DNA of 64,000 bases, taken from positions 133,562,226 through 133,626,225 of the forward strand of contig NC_088780.1 in NCBI RefSeq assembly GCF_958450345.1, given 5' to 3'. Made by a program: the position numbers and the translations under genes. This document shows, one piece after another, positions 11,406-23,579 of the stretch. The notes beneath the pieces were generated by a model, which ran no database searches, was not told the DNA's origin, and saw only the letters and a list, made by a program, of their open reading frames with translations. The stretch's first letter is position 1. Each line of letters begins with the position of its first letter. Origin of the DNA: Calliphora vicina (taxonomy: Eukaryota > Arthropoda > Insecta > Diptera > Calliphoridae).

Positions 11406-13420
11406 TAGGGTGGCCCTTATATTGGAATTTGTCGATTTCACGATATCTAAAATTGTTCTCTGTTATCTAAAAACCAAATGCAGAAAATTTAAAAAAATAA
11501 TCGTCACCGCTAAGATGGCATATTTTATCTGAAGTTTTGAGTTGTGGGTCTAAGAACCCATATGTAAAAAAAAATAGAAATAATGTTTGTTGAAAAATGA
11601 AATTCAAATTTAAAATAGTTTTGTATTTCATTTACCTACACGCAGAGTAAAAATATAGTTGGGCATGGTTGCTGTAACCATTTAAATAGTGTTACAAGAT
11701 TTTTAACAATATTATAGTCACAGTAACTATTTACATGATTGTGGTAACCATAATATCGTTAATTTATGATTCACATGATTGTATCAACCATATATATGTG
11801 GACAGTAAACAAATATATGTTTGTGGCAACCATATGTATGATGAATAATTTTATCATAATATGTTGTTCTCAGATTATGATAAGCTTTAAGCCGACAGCA
11901 ACATAATATGATAAGTCCTTCATCATATGAATGGTTGTCACAAACATATATTTGTTTACTGTAACCATATATATGGTTGATGCAACCATGTGAATCGTAA
12001 ATTAACCATATTATGGTTACCACAATCATGTAAATGGTTACTGTGACTATAATATAGTTCAAAAACTTGTAACACTATTGAAATGGTTACAGTAACCATG
12101 CCCAACTATATTTTTTCTCTGCGTGTATGCGTAGTGGGGCAGAATCTAAATTTTTTGGAAATAAAACTAAACGACTGGTCCGATCGGGCTAAAATTTGAA
12201 GGAAGGAGTTTTAAAGTGACATATTTTTGAATCTATTTGAGATATTGACCAAAAATTAATTTATCTAAACCAAAAAAAAAAAGTTCGAAATAAATGTGGG
12301 TCAAATTGTTCCTAATATTTGCAATCCTATTAAAATTTTGATACAAATTTTAGTTTTAGAAACTCAATAAATATGTCAGAAAATCTTTATTTATTAACAA
12401 AACTCAATGAAATTTCCAAAGTTTTTTAAATTTATCATTCTAAATAACAAAGTGTAAAAAAACTTATCAAAAGGTCAAAGGGAATCCCGCAATTCTTAAA
12501 AATTGGAGCAAAAATCCCAAATATTTTATTTTTTACAGTTTTTCCCATAGTGTCAACATTACCGTTGGGGCTGGGAAAATACTTTGGGTATAAATAGGGA
12601 TCACATCAAGGTTTCCAAGGCTGCTTTTTGTTTTCTGATACCAGCTTTGGGATTTTAGGACATGCGAAATTTTGAAAAAAAATATAGATCAAATTCCGAA
12701 GGGCATATGGGCGACATATTTGAAAAATAGGTCATGCTTTTTATAGCAAAATATTTTCCGTAAAGATATCTTACACAAAAACATAAAATTGGTAAATGTT
12801 CTTAAAGAATTTTTTTTTTTTATTAAAAAAAAAGTGTTAAGTCACTTTTTCGCCTCAAAAAACAGCAAAAATCTACTATTTTTGATCTTTTATTTTTGGA
12901 TCCATAATTGATATTGCTCTTTTGTATATTATTGGTGAATTTGTCTAACTAGAAATAAAAAATTTGAGTCCTTCGGTCTAAAAGTTCGCCCTATATTTTA
13001 AAAAAGCGGACCAAGGTATGTTAAAATAACTCGGAAATTATAAGAGATAAATACCACAAGAGATATATAGCTCAGACCTAGCTTTTTATGTTACTAAAAA
13101 TATAAAAATCTTTGAAATCGGATGGGAAACAAGAATAAATTGCACGTATTTAAATAATTTACATGTCGAAGGCACCATACTTTGAGCCCCTATGACGCCG
13201 AACCTGGAGCATTTGTAGGATCCATTTTAATAACTTAAACTCGAATATTCCTTGTCTACGCTCGCGTCAAATATTATCCCGATCGGACCAGCCGTTTCGT
13301 GCCATGGATGTTTAAATATAAAATATAACATCGACATCGTTAATCCTTTATAACTTGATGCCAAAAAAAATCATTAAATTCCAGGTATATCTCTAGTCGC
13401 AAATTTTATGTTTTTATGAC
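11406..13420 (+). mobile_element. hAT-4 copy 1, right end missing
   Basis: Left terminus TAGGGTGGCCCTTATATTGG. Interior blocks (CCAGCTTTGGGATTTTAGG at 12640, CATGTCGAAGG at about 13163, CGATCGGACCAGCCGTTT near 13285) align with the complete copy at 33155-35742. The right TIR was not found; the match fades around 13400, where a RepA/RepB-like fragment begins. Interrupted by the RepC palindrome at 11639-12125. No transposase seen. Confidence 0.7.
11639..12125. mobile_element. RepC palindromic MITE, copy 1
   Basis: A 487-bp element that is one near-perfect inverted repeat from end to end. Termini are CACGCAGAG / CTCTGCGTG with TA immediately outside each end. The arms consist of reiterated GGTTACAGTAACCA-like words and meet near 11870-11900. 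It is inserted inside hAT-4. A transcript would fold into a long hairpin. The overlapping reading frame at 11784-12062 is a shadow of the palindrome. Confidence 0.88.
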
Positions 13421-13424
13421 CAAA

Positions 13425-13560
13425 AAAGATGGGATATATATTGATTTTGTCATTCCGTTTATAACACATCGCGTACCCACAAAAGTATATACGATCTACC
13501 TATGTTTGTCCGTCTGTCTGTTGAAAACACGACGGGGCCCAAACGAAAGGAGTTAGTAAC
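13425..13560 (+). repeat. RepA/RepB tail fragment
   Basis: Contains TTTGTCATTCCGTTTATAAC and TTTGTCCGTCTGTCTGTTGA, the conserved block of these repeats. A separate 35-bp RepB head (ACAAGTAAAAAATTATGGTC) lies at about 13837-13871. Confidence 0.6.
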
Positions 13561-13872
13561 AAATACTCTTTGTTGATAAGGTTGAAAATATACAATAATG
13601 GTCCATGATTTCACCAGCCCCCAATAAAAATGTCGCCCGAAAATTCAAATTTTCGGTTAACCACTATTTATTTGTTTTATAAAATTTTGTAAAATTGCAT
13701 TTAACAAACATAATTCATCTACTTAATAAATTTGTTGACTTGCATAATTTTGACTCCGGTTATAAAAGGTTTAATAAAGTCTTGGAAATTTAAAATTACA
13801 AAATCGATAATGAGCAACCCAAAGAACAATATAAAACAAGTAAAAAATTATGGTCGGTCAAGCTTAAACTTA

Positions 13873-14916
13873 CACAGAGTTAATGAAGAAAAACATTCTT
13901 TATTTAAATAATTTATTTTCGTGAATAACACGGTGCTACAAATTGAAAGAGTCTAATATATGTAAGTGCAACATTAATGTTCATATCTTTGATATTTTAG
14001 TTTGTTTGTTTATTTTGTTATTATTTTGGATGCTCGATATTAATTTAAGATAAGTGAAATGACTCATACTTTAAATAATAAATAATGAGTCACACGAATT
14101 AAGAGGCACATCTTGGTTTAAAAATTCTTATATGTATAGAGAATACACATAAATACATATGTATTTATCTTGATTAAATATTTATATTTAACAATAAAGA
14201 GTTAACCTGTAGTTAAAACTAACCATACATATTTTTCCTCAAAAATTGCACTTTGCTTTTAATATTACCAACAACAGGTACCCAGTTTAAATTTAACCAC
14301 ATAAATTATTTCAAAATTTTAAAAATTAAGACCTATTGTTAGTTCCAACTTCAAGTTAAGTTTATTGTCAACGGCCGCGGCTTTTATTGTGAATATTTTT
14401 GTTGTTGAAGTAAATCTAACTTTTGCACAAATTTCTTAGAATGCCTGTTATAAAATTTGAGATAACAGTTGAACCTATTTATTGTGTTTAAATTTTTGAT
14501 ACCAAATTTCCTTGTTAAAGGGGATTTTTAACTATGTCTTCATGTATGTACTTACATAAAGTGTTGCGAATTAAAAAAGTTTAACTGATAACAAATAGCA
14601 GATAATAAAATGCACTTATGCCCAAGATTTTCCATGACTTCTATGGCAATTAAATGCAATTCGAAGTGCTTAACGCACAAAATTTAAAGAAATTCAAAAA
14701 TACCTGTAAAACGGAATTTATACAACACCCTACAAATTAGGTGAAATTAGCACATTTTATTATTGATCATAAATTGTCACAGACATCAGAAAAACATTAC
14801 CACAATCATTTAAACATGACAATGCAATAACCGGAGTTCCACTTGAACATAGTATATTGTTAAAGTTCAAAGACTGCATCCACTGCAAGTTATCGGGAAT
14901 AAACTTTCGGCAGCAC
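13873..14916. other. Unassigned A+T-rich DNA
   Basis: No gene, RNA or element terminus recognised apart from a CACGGTGCTAC word at about 13929 shared with position 3074. Confidence 0.4.
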
Positions 14917-14965
14917 ATAGTGGTACAGAAAAAAAGAGGGAAATAAATCTGTAACTTCTAAACGG
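14917..14965 (+). repeat. RepD head fragment
   Basis: CACATAGTGGTACAG followed by AAAGAGGGAAATAAATCTGT and CTTCTAAAC, the conserved first 45 bases of RepD. It is cut off by the adjoining RepA copy. Confidence 0.65.
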
Positions 14966-14984
14966 TTACTCTGCGGAGTAACGG

Positions 14985-15670
14985 TGCCATGAGTGGCAAG
15001 GGTATATATAAGTTTTTCATTCCATTTGTAATTTCTACATTTTTCATTTGCGACCCCACAAAGTATATATGTATATTCTGGATCGTTATAGATAGCGAAG
15101 ACGATATAGCCATGTCTGTCTCCCCAAATAATTTACATACATGATTCATACATCAATATATAGGGAATTCTTCCGGCTCTGTTGCTATCGGCAAAATCGG
15201 CCCACAAATGGCTGCGATATAAGAAAAAAAATTGGGACAACCTCGATTATTGGCCTATTTTTGATCTATATCTGCATTACTAAGTCATTAATATAGACAA
15301 TATGGATATCTAATGATAGATATTTCAAATTCCATTACAACGATTTATATAAGGCTATAGTAAGTTGGATCTAAAATGGGTCAAAATTGGGAAAAATATT
15401 TTTTAACCCAAATTTTTTTTTCAAGAAAAAAGTTTTTTGTCATAAATTCTTTTTCCTAAAAAAAAAAAATTTTTAAATTAAAAAAATTATTTTGAAAAAA
15501 AAAAATTAAAAAACAATTTCGAAAAAAAAAATTAAAAACGATTTAAAAAAAAATAAATTTTCTTTACCTAAAACTATTTAAAAAATATTTAGTTTAAAGT
15601 ATAATTTGAATAAATTTCAGTGACTTTATCAATAGAATTGGGAATTTAGCATAAAAACAATGATTAGGCA
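14985..15670 (-). mobile_element. RepA copy, reverse orientation
   Basis: Contains GGTATATATAAGTTTTTCAT, the ACATTTTTCATTTGCGACCC block, and long A/T tracts. It ends near GATTAGGCACAGCCTG, the relic of the hairpin end. Its A-rich half forms an inverted pair with 15830-16106. Confidence 0.75.
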
Positions 15671-15829
15671 CAGCCTGTTTCATTGGGACTGAGGAAAATT
15701 TGATTTCCAAAAGAACAGTAATAGCACTCCCAGATCTTGAGCGAATTGACATTTTGAATGATACAATTTCGAGTTGAACAATATATAATTTGTTAAAAGG
15801 TTATTCGGGAATACAAAATTAATATTTTA

Positions 15830-16106
15830 GTAAAATTGTTTTTATGCTAAATTCATAATTCTCTTGATAAATTCACTGAAATTTATTCAAATTATACTTT
15901 AAAATTTTTTAAATAGTTTTAGGTAAACAAAAATTTTTTTTTTTTAAAGCGTTTTTAATTTTTTTGAAATTGTTTATTAATTTTTTTTTCAAAATTATTT
16001 TTTTAATTTTTTTTTTTTGAAAAAGAATTTATGACAAAAAAAAATTTTTGTTGAAATATTTTTCCCGATTTTGACCCATTTTAGATCCAACTTAATATAG
16101 CCAACT
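15830..16106 (+). mobile_element. RepA half-copy, inverted partner
   Basis: The sequence from TTTATGCTAAATTC to GATCCAACTTAATATAG is the reverse complement of 15356-15650 with few changes, leaving a spacer of about 180 bp. It probably arose by inverted duplication or a second insertion. Confidence 0.7.
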
Positions 16107-16109
16107 AAC

Positions 16110-16530
16110 AATTATAGCAACCACAATGCAGCCAACTGTTTGTTGCGGATTTTTGGCATCATTCTTCGAAAATTAGCCTCTTCAATCAGTGACTGTTACT
16201 GCCATAATTGAATGATATTGATGTGGTTTCAACAATATAGTGTCAAATGCCATACATCACCTGAAACAATTATATTACTACGTGAGACATTTCCTTGTCG
16301 TGTACACTCTCGTTTCGGTGATCAGAACTGGATCCCTTGATCGTGTGATTTATCAAAATTGGATTTCTTTTAAGTTAAAGTTCATGACAAATAGCCCACA
16401 ACCCCCCATGGATTGAAGGATGAAATTCAAGCTGCCTTAATAAAATTCAGTCATAAGTATTTATGCAAAATGGTTATGGATAATTTCAACATAAAAGGGC
16501 GTATGTGCCAGCAAAGAAAATTGAAATGAT
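16110..16530 (+). pseudogene. mariner transposase C-terminal relic
   Basis: From an ATG at 16212 the plus strand reads MILMWFQQYSVKCHTSPETI, then ETFPCRVHSRFGDQNWIP, stop, SCDLSKLDFF, stop, and later LKDEIQAALIKFSHKYLCKM and NFNIKGRMCQQRK. This is the second half of a mariner transposase. The QDGATCHT motif has become QYSVKCHT, so the catalytic Asp is replaced by Tyr. The spacing to the third Asp (KLDFF) is again 41 residues. Three in-frame stops are visible. Neither terminus was found. Dead; sequence upstream of 16212 is too decayed to read. Confidence 0.8.
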
Positions 16531-16595
16531 ATGCTATTCTATGCAAAACCCCATAAAATACCCAGCGGATAAATTTATCAAAAAGGTAACTTGTA

Positions 16596-17185
16596 GGGTA
16601 TTCGAATTATTCGATTTTTCTCTTGTTCGAATAAAACGAATAAATGGAATAAGAGATTTTAACTTGTTCGAATAATTCGATCACACGTTTAAAATTAATC
16701 GAATTATTCGAATAATTTAATTTTTTTTTAAAAAAGTAAAGAATTAAGTTTTGATGTCGGTTTTTTAATATTTTATTGTTAAAGAAAAATCAAAAAATAA
16801 CGTTAAAGTTAACAATTCAAATACTGATAATGTTAAAAAACATTCGAAAACAAAGTCCATCTTTAAATTTTCAACAGAAATATTCTGATCAGATTAACTC
16901 CCGAACAATTAAGAACGTTTTATGTCGTTCATTAATTCGGGCTTTAAATTGAGTAACTAATTCTTTAGTAAATTAATTATTCACTTCATCTAAATTATTC
17001 ATAACAAATTGTATTATACATCATGCTCTTTCAACGTTGTCGAATCTTGGCTTAATAAAGTGGTCTTTGGGAATTACACAATAAAGGGAATCTGTCCAAA
17101 GTTTGATATCATGAAGTCAGGCAGTGCATGATTGACGCATTTACAAATACTCAAAAAGTTTATTACCATGTTAGACAAAGATGTT
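16596..17185 (-). mobile_element. hAT-2 fragment with transposase tail relic
   Basis: Starts TAGGGTATTCGAATTATTCG at 16596 and aligns in reverse with the right half of the complete hAT-2 at 28399-29611. On the minus strand, pieces such as DSLYCVIPKDHFIKPRFDNV parallel DSLYCLIPQDQLIKQRYDNV of that copy and are followed by a run of hAT-like C-terminal sequence with stops. It is cut at 17185 by RepD. Confidence 0.75.
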
Positions 17186-18515
17186 CAACGATGCACAGTG
17201 GTATGAAAAAAAAGATGCAAATAAATCTGTACTTCTAAACCCTTAGTCCGATTTGAATGAAATTGAATGACATGCGCACAGACGAAGTGTTGTCGAGTTT
17301 AAGTTTTGAATTTTGACCGCACGGGCCCACCGGGGGTGCGGCCAGGGTTCCCCAAAGTAGGACACCTCGGGTATGTTCAATTTTTAAAACGATCCTATTT
17401 CTTCGGCTGTGTTCCGATTTCAAAACGATCACATACATAGAATCTCCTCGTCGTAGCTATCAATTATCTCTTATAACTTAGGAGATATTCGCATTTGAAA
17501 ATTAAATTTTCATAATTTTTACCCACCCTACTCCAGTTTTTTGATAACAGCGGATCCAAATATTTCCCGATTTTCTCCATTTTTCTTTTGTTGAACTAAC
17601 AATAAATTTATGTATGAAATATAGGAAAAATTGTTTAAAAATCATGACTGAGTCCAAAGTTACCTGCATTTGAATTTTAAAAAGGAGATTTTTCGCTATT
17701 TTTTGGGAAAAAAGTACTGTTATTCTTTTTAAGTTATCTAAAAAATTTCTAAAAGATTGTATAAAGAATTTGTACTTTTTAAAAAGCTAACTTTACATTG
17801 AATGTTTTAAATTAAAAAAAAAATTGAAAATTTCTAATACCGACGGGATCAGGTCCATTCAAAAAATGCCTATTTTTAATGTAAAATTCAACTTTAGGGC
17901 AAAAATTCTCAAATCGCATACTCGATATCAAAATATAGTAACCCATTTTACATGACCCAATATGTTCTTAATTATTTTGTAAAGGGTTCCGATAACCCCG
18001 CCCCTGGTAAGGATATTATAGCTTAAAAACTAAAAAATCCCATTTTTAGGATTTTTCAACACTTTTTTGGGAATTGCGGGATGCCTGATTACAAATTTAA
18101 AAACTGGTGTTCAGTTTTTCATTTTAAATCGAAAAATCTATATTACTGTAAAATTTTGTTAAAAAATATTCATAAATAAAATTTTATTTCAAATTAAAAT
18201 ATTTGTATCTTTGCAAAAACTACAAAAAAACATTTTTTGTCATATTTTTCAAAAAAGTATTCCATGATTTTTTTAGTTGTAAAAAGATATATATATTTTT
18301 GAAAAGTAGACAAAATTCCCTATCCGTTGACATATAACATGTCTACCTTATGTTTTTTAATTGGCAAATTAATTAGGGAAAACTTAACAACTCGCAGAGA
18401 ATTTACCTAACATAGAAATTCATAAAAAGTATGTTTGCCTGCAAATAAAATTTTTATGAATGTAAACAACAGTGCTGTGTAAATTGTCTGCGAGTTGTTA
18501 AGTTTTCCCTAATTA
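17186..18515 (+). mobile_element. RepD copy 1
   Basis: Begins CACAGTGGTATGA directly after AACGATG of hAT-2. Diagnostic blocks are AAATAAATCTGTA, GGGTGCGGCCAGGG, CACCTCGGGTATGTT, TCTCCTCGTCGTAGCTAT, GGGAATTGCGGGAT, and GTCTACCTTATGTTTTTTAA near the end. The tail (18373-18512) is a small foldback built on TTAGGGAAAACTTAACAACT. There is no coding capacity; the frame at 17235-17438 is a shadow. The CACAGTGG head resembles Transib-type ends, but no matching second terminus or duplication was found, so the class is open. Confidence 0.7.
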
Positions 18516-20403
18516 ATAAATGCTTCATTTTTGAATTCCATAATTAAAATAATAAATATACTATAATAAAATAGAGTTGCGTTGGACATTGCTTTCTTAT
18601 GTGATGGTGAAAACGACACGATTTGTCAATGTTTTGTGTGACATATATCGCTGTGTTATTCAAGGTGGCCATTCGAATGGCCGTATACCGAACTTCTGCT
18701 TCAATCTTCTTGTTTTAAGTACCTATCACTGGCGTAAATTCGATTAAATTTGTGATAAAAATAGTGTTACAATATAAAAACTGGCGATAATTTCTAAAAA
18801 AGTAGTTACCAGTTCAGTCAAATAGATGCATTTAGCCAGTAAGCCAAATATGAACTTCTTCCAAAGTAGGATTAACCTACTCACAATAAAAGCGAGTAAA
18901 GTGATTTGTAGGGTACCAAAAAACAAACGCATCAGACTCTACTTCTATAATTTTGATTTTTTATTAAGTGCAATGTACACAAAATATTTGCACTTTAGGG
19001 GCATTTTGTTTTCAGTTTTCATATTTTTCGATAACAATGTTTACAAAAAAAAAAAAATAAAAGTAAAAACTTAATGATCTAAAAGTGAGAGAAAAAAAAA
19101 CAGCAACAAACTAAAACAAATATGTAAAGAACAGAAAATGAAGTGACTGTACCCAACAGTTAAGCAAGTAGTCAATGTATCCCTTATAGACAGTAATGTT
19201 TACTAATATCCTATCACTTGTTTGACTTCAATTTATATATTTTAGGTCATTTGCACGTATGTATGTGCTCTTTGTAGTGCAGAGAGAAGACAATTGGTTA
19301 CTTTATACCTCCCAGGTAATCTATCGTGAAGACAATTGTCACTTAAATGTCTCTAAGTAATCTAGAGTGAATGTTTTGTGAGTAATTCGTACAAACTGGT
19401 TTTATACAAATTGTGTTGAGATAATTCTCATACATTTTATTTTTATTTTTGTATACTTATATCCCATGTCAATAGTCACTTTATTACATGTTAAAATAAC
19501 TAGATATATAGCCGATCAAGTTACCTGTTAGGTAGCTAGTAACTGACGCTATTTAACCAATATGTGAAGACAATGCGTTGACTACTTTGGACCAGCTATC
19601 AGGTAATCTCAGCTTAGGACATGCACTTGTTAAAACAACTACTCACGTAGCTAGTTATGTAACTAGTTATCACCCTAAATTATGAGTAAAATCACTAGTG
19701 CGGTACTGTCTCCTACAACTGCTGGGTAGTTGCTGTTGTTGGGCGTTTATCTGAAATATTAAAAGCAAATTCACCCATACTCGTTCGCATACTACAATAA
19801 AACCAAATGATAAAAACAAAAAATATAATTTATAGTATTTGTGGTTTTAAGCAACGCAATTTTTGTTATCAAGGAGAAAAATACAAACATGGAACTGAGA
19901 ACAATTCAGACAAAAAAAAAAAATTAAGAACGAAGGCCCTCTTGCGGTATGTGCGTAAAAAAAGTGTCATTCACTTTTTTTATGAGTGTAAGAGGAGAAA
20001 GAAAATAAATTTTTTTGTTTAATATTTGTTTATTTAAGAAATTATTTATATACTTGAATAATGTACTGAAGAGTTCTGGGCAAAAAGTTTTAAATAAATT
20101 TACTGAGAAATGTACAGTGAACGAAATAAGAGAGATCTAAGAATCCATTATTTTATATATAGATTACGCCACCTTGAAATATTCGGGGTTATTCATTTTC
20201 TCACGTAACTATTCATATTTTGCAAAATTAAATTTTAAAACTCTCATACAATAAATTTGTATGCAATAAATTTTATTAATCCATAATTTTTAAATTTCAA
20301 CAATTATTAGGTGTTTCATTGCCCCAAAAATGAGCTACACGTTTTCTAGCATAGGGCTGATTATTTAAAATTTGATGCTGTGGTGGTATTCTCAGTTTCC
20401 TAG
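18516..20403. other. Unassigned DNA
   Basis: Sequence from 18590 to 18930 and from 19280 to 19740 is somewhat richer in mixed codon-like words, but no exon with supporting splice sites or recognisable protein was found. Frames at 18744-19074 and 19807-20022 have no family support. Confidence 0.35.
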
Positions 20404-20411
20404 GTGTTGAG
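20404..20411. repeat. 8-bp target-site duplication of hAT-3 (left)
   Basis: GTGTTGAG; the right copy at 23212-23219 is GTGTTGGG, one mismatch. Confidence 0.8.
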
Positions 20412-23211
20412 TAGGGTGGCCCTTAATAAACGAAAGTTGGATTTTGGCCATTCTCACCCCCCCAGTTTTGTGAACATTAGTAAAAAAATCATCCTGAACA
20501 AATTTTAGGTAAATCGGTTGGGGTTAAGACGTGCCGCAAGCCCTCTGAAGTTTTGAAATGCATTTATAAGGGCAAAAAAATACATTTTTCAGTTTTTGTA
20601 AAAATTTTGCCATTAAAAAATTACTTTTGCAATTTAATTTAAAAGAATAGAATAGAAAAAAAGAAATTGGTCAAAAAATGTCATAGTTATTAAAAATTCG
20701 CCAGGCCATTAAAGTGTCTCAGGCAACTAGAAAAAGAAATGTAGGAACAAAATTAACATATTTTGATAAATATTAAAATAAATATTGATATATTTACTTG
20801 CATATGTGGTTTTGTGTTTGTAGGAAGGATACCGTTAACCTATTCGCAGGTATAACCAAAAAAAAAAAAAATTTTTTAATGGAAGTTTCAAAACTCCATT
20901 TTCAATTTTTTAAATATAATAGGGAATAAAAATGTGAAAAAATTTGAAAATATCTCTAATAGTTTTTCCGTATCAGCGATTTAAATTTTGAAATTTTCGA
21001 GAAAAACCAATTATTTGGCCATTTTTTGGCGAATATAGAGCTCATTCGCCAATGCACAGTGGTATGAGAATAAAAAAAGAGGGAAATAAATCTGTAAATT
21101 CTAAACCCTTACGCCGATTTGAATGAAATTTCACACGCGCAAAGAGGGAGTGTAGTCGAGTTTAAGTTTTGAATTTGGACCTCATGACCCCACCAGGAGC
21201 GGGACCAGAGGTTCCCAAAGTAGTACACCTCGGGTATGTTTAATTTTTAAAATGATCCTATTTCTTCGTTTGTGTTCCTATTTAAAAAAATTACACATAC
21301 ATAATCTCCTCGTCGTAGCTATTTTATCTCTTATAGCTTAGAAGATATTCGAATTTGAAAATTTAATTTTCAACATTTTTACCCACCCTACACCAGTTTT
21401 TTGGTGACCGCGGTTCCAAATATTCTCTGCTTTTATCCTTTTTTCTTTTATAGGATTAACAATAGATCCATATATCAAATAAAGAAAGAAGTGTTTAAAA
21501 ATCATGACTGAGTCCAAAGTTACATGCATTTGAATATAAAAAAATTAAAAAAGTCGATTTTTCGCAATTTTTTTTTGGGAAAAAAGTACTTTTATTCTTT
21601 TTAAGTTATCTAAAAATGTTCTAAGAGTATGTATAATGAATTTATACTTTTTGAAAAGCTAACTTTACGCCAAATATTTTAAATGAAAAGAACATTTATA
21701 AGTTTTGATACCGACGGGATCAGGTCTATTCAAAAAATGCCTATTTTTTATGTAAAATTCAAATTTAGGACAAAAATTCTCAAATCGCATAGTGGATATC
21801 AAAATATGGTAACCCATTTTAGATGGCCCAATATGTTTTTAATTATTTTGTAAAGGGTTCCTGGTATGGATATTCTAGCCAAAAAACGAAAATATCCCAT
21901 TTTTGGAATATTTCAATACTTTTTTGGGAATTGCGGGATTCCTGATTACTAATTTCAAAATTAGTTTTTATTTTTCCATTTTCAATAAAAAAATCTATAT
22001 AAATGTCAAATTTCATTAAAAAATATTCATAAATAACAATTTTATTTCAATTTAAAAAATTTGTATCTATGCAAAAACTCAATAAAAAGCATTTTTTGAC
22101 ATATTTTCAAAAAAGTATTCCATGAATTTTTTAATTGTCAGAAGGTAGACAAAATCCTCTATCCATTGATATATAACACGTCTACCTTATGTTTTTTACG
22201 TGTGAAATAAATTAGGGAATACTTAACAACTCGCTGAGAATTTACATAAATACTAGAGTTTACGTTTTATTTTTCCTCAAAATCGGCCCAAAAATAAAGA
22301 ACATTTTTATATTTTTAAATTAGAAATTCCAAATATTGAAAAATTTGACATTTGACCTTTACGATTTAAGGTTTAAAGTTTTCCAATTTTAGTAAAACTT
22401 TCGGAGTATATGTATTTAGAATTATCTGGACTATAATATTCCGAATAGGGTTTACTTAGAATTCATAACAGTAAGGAAATAGAGCTCATTCGCAAAAAAT
22501 GGTCAAATAATTGGTTTTTCTCGAAAGTTTCAAAACTTAAATCGCAGGTACGGAAAACCTATAAGAGATATTTTCATAATTTTTACACATTTTTATTCCC
22601 TATTATATTTTTAATAAATCCCAATGAGATGATCAAAAAATTCTGAAATTTGTTTAACAAAACTTTTAAAAATTTTAAAATGGAGTTTTGAAACTTCCGT
22701 TAAAAAAATTTTATTTTTTTGGTCATACCTGTGAATATGTTAAAGGTATCCTACAAACACAAAAACTCATATACAAGTAAATATGGATATATTTTAAGTA
22801 TAAATCAGCTTTTATTTTAATATTTATCAAAATATGTTAATTCTGTTCCTACATTTCTTGTTCTAGTTGCCTGAGATACGTTAATGGCCTGGCGAATTTT
22901 TAATAACTTTAACATTTTTTGACCAATTTCTGTGTTTTATATCTCATTAGAACGACAATTACGTACACATTTCTATTCTTTTAAATTAAATTGCACAAGT
23001 TATTTTTTAATGGCAAAATTTTTACAAAAAATTAAAAAAATGCATTTTTTCCCTTTATAAATGCATCTTAAAACTTCAGAGGGCTTGCGGCACGACTTAG
23101 CCCCAACCGATTTACATAAAATTTGTTCAGGATGATTTTTTTACTAATGTTCACCAAACTGGGGGGTGAGAATGGCCAAAATCCAACCTTCGTTTATTAA
23201 GGGCCACCCTA
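20412..23211. mobile_element. hAT-3, 2.8-kb foldback hAT-type element
   Basis: Termini TAGGGTGGCCCTTAATAAAC and its reverse complement are flanked by near-identical 8-bp duplications. The two arms (20412-21050 and about 22480-23211) are inverted copies of each other over about 600 bp, running through GGCCATTCTCACCCCC, CAAGCCCTCTGAAGTTTTGA and TTTGGCCATTTTTTGGCG. The centre holds a RepD insertion. No transposase. The open frames inside are shadows. Partial relatives lie at 36920-37534 and 52130-52470. Confidence 0.87.
21054..22260 (+). mobile_element. RepD copy 2 nested in hAT-3
   Basis: Starts CACAGTGGTATGAGAA right after CGCCAATG and follows copy 1 block by block (CACCTCGGGTATGTTTAATT, TCTCCTCGTCGTAGCTAT, GTCTACCTTATGTTTTTTA, GGGAATACTTAACAACTCGC). 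The right limit is uncertain; DNA from 22260 to 22480 is either RepD tail or the hAT-3 loop. Confidence 0.75.
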
Positions 23212-23579
23212 GTGTTGGGGTACTGTGCAATGCTAAATAATTTCCCAGAAGAAGGTCCAACTTTTTTTTGTTCTACCCCTGTAAACATCCTTATATTTGC
23301 TTATGTAGAAACGTACATTTTATTAGTAAAAACAATGATTGTGGTATTTTTTTTTAATGAAAATTATGTTGACTTATTTTTTTTATTGACTTTCTTTCTT
23401 TATTGTTTTTATAACTTTTTTATTCTTAAGTTTGATTGCGATTAATTTTTGTTCTTTTTTTTCAATTATATTATTTGTATTTAATTACACATACACACCA
23501 GGAGATACATGGAGGCGCTGCCTACCGCAATAAAAAATATGGTGTGATGGCTTGTCTCTCTACTGAAGTATTAAATATA
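23212..23579. other. T-rich DNA without recognised content
   Basis: The frames at 23212-23445 and 23436-23702 are driven by T-rich codons and overlap transposon ends. Confidence 0.4.

Noticed and set aside
11784..12062. 92-residue frame, repeated at 41300-41533
   Set aside because: Lies inside the RepC palindrome. The similarity between the two loci is due to the MITE.
19280..19740. Possible foldback MITE with GCAGAGAGAAGAC-like tip and repeated GGTAATCT and GTAGCTAGT words
   Set aside because: I could not align the two ends convincingly as inverted repeats.
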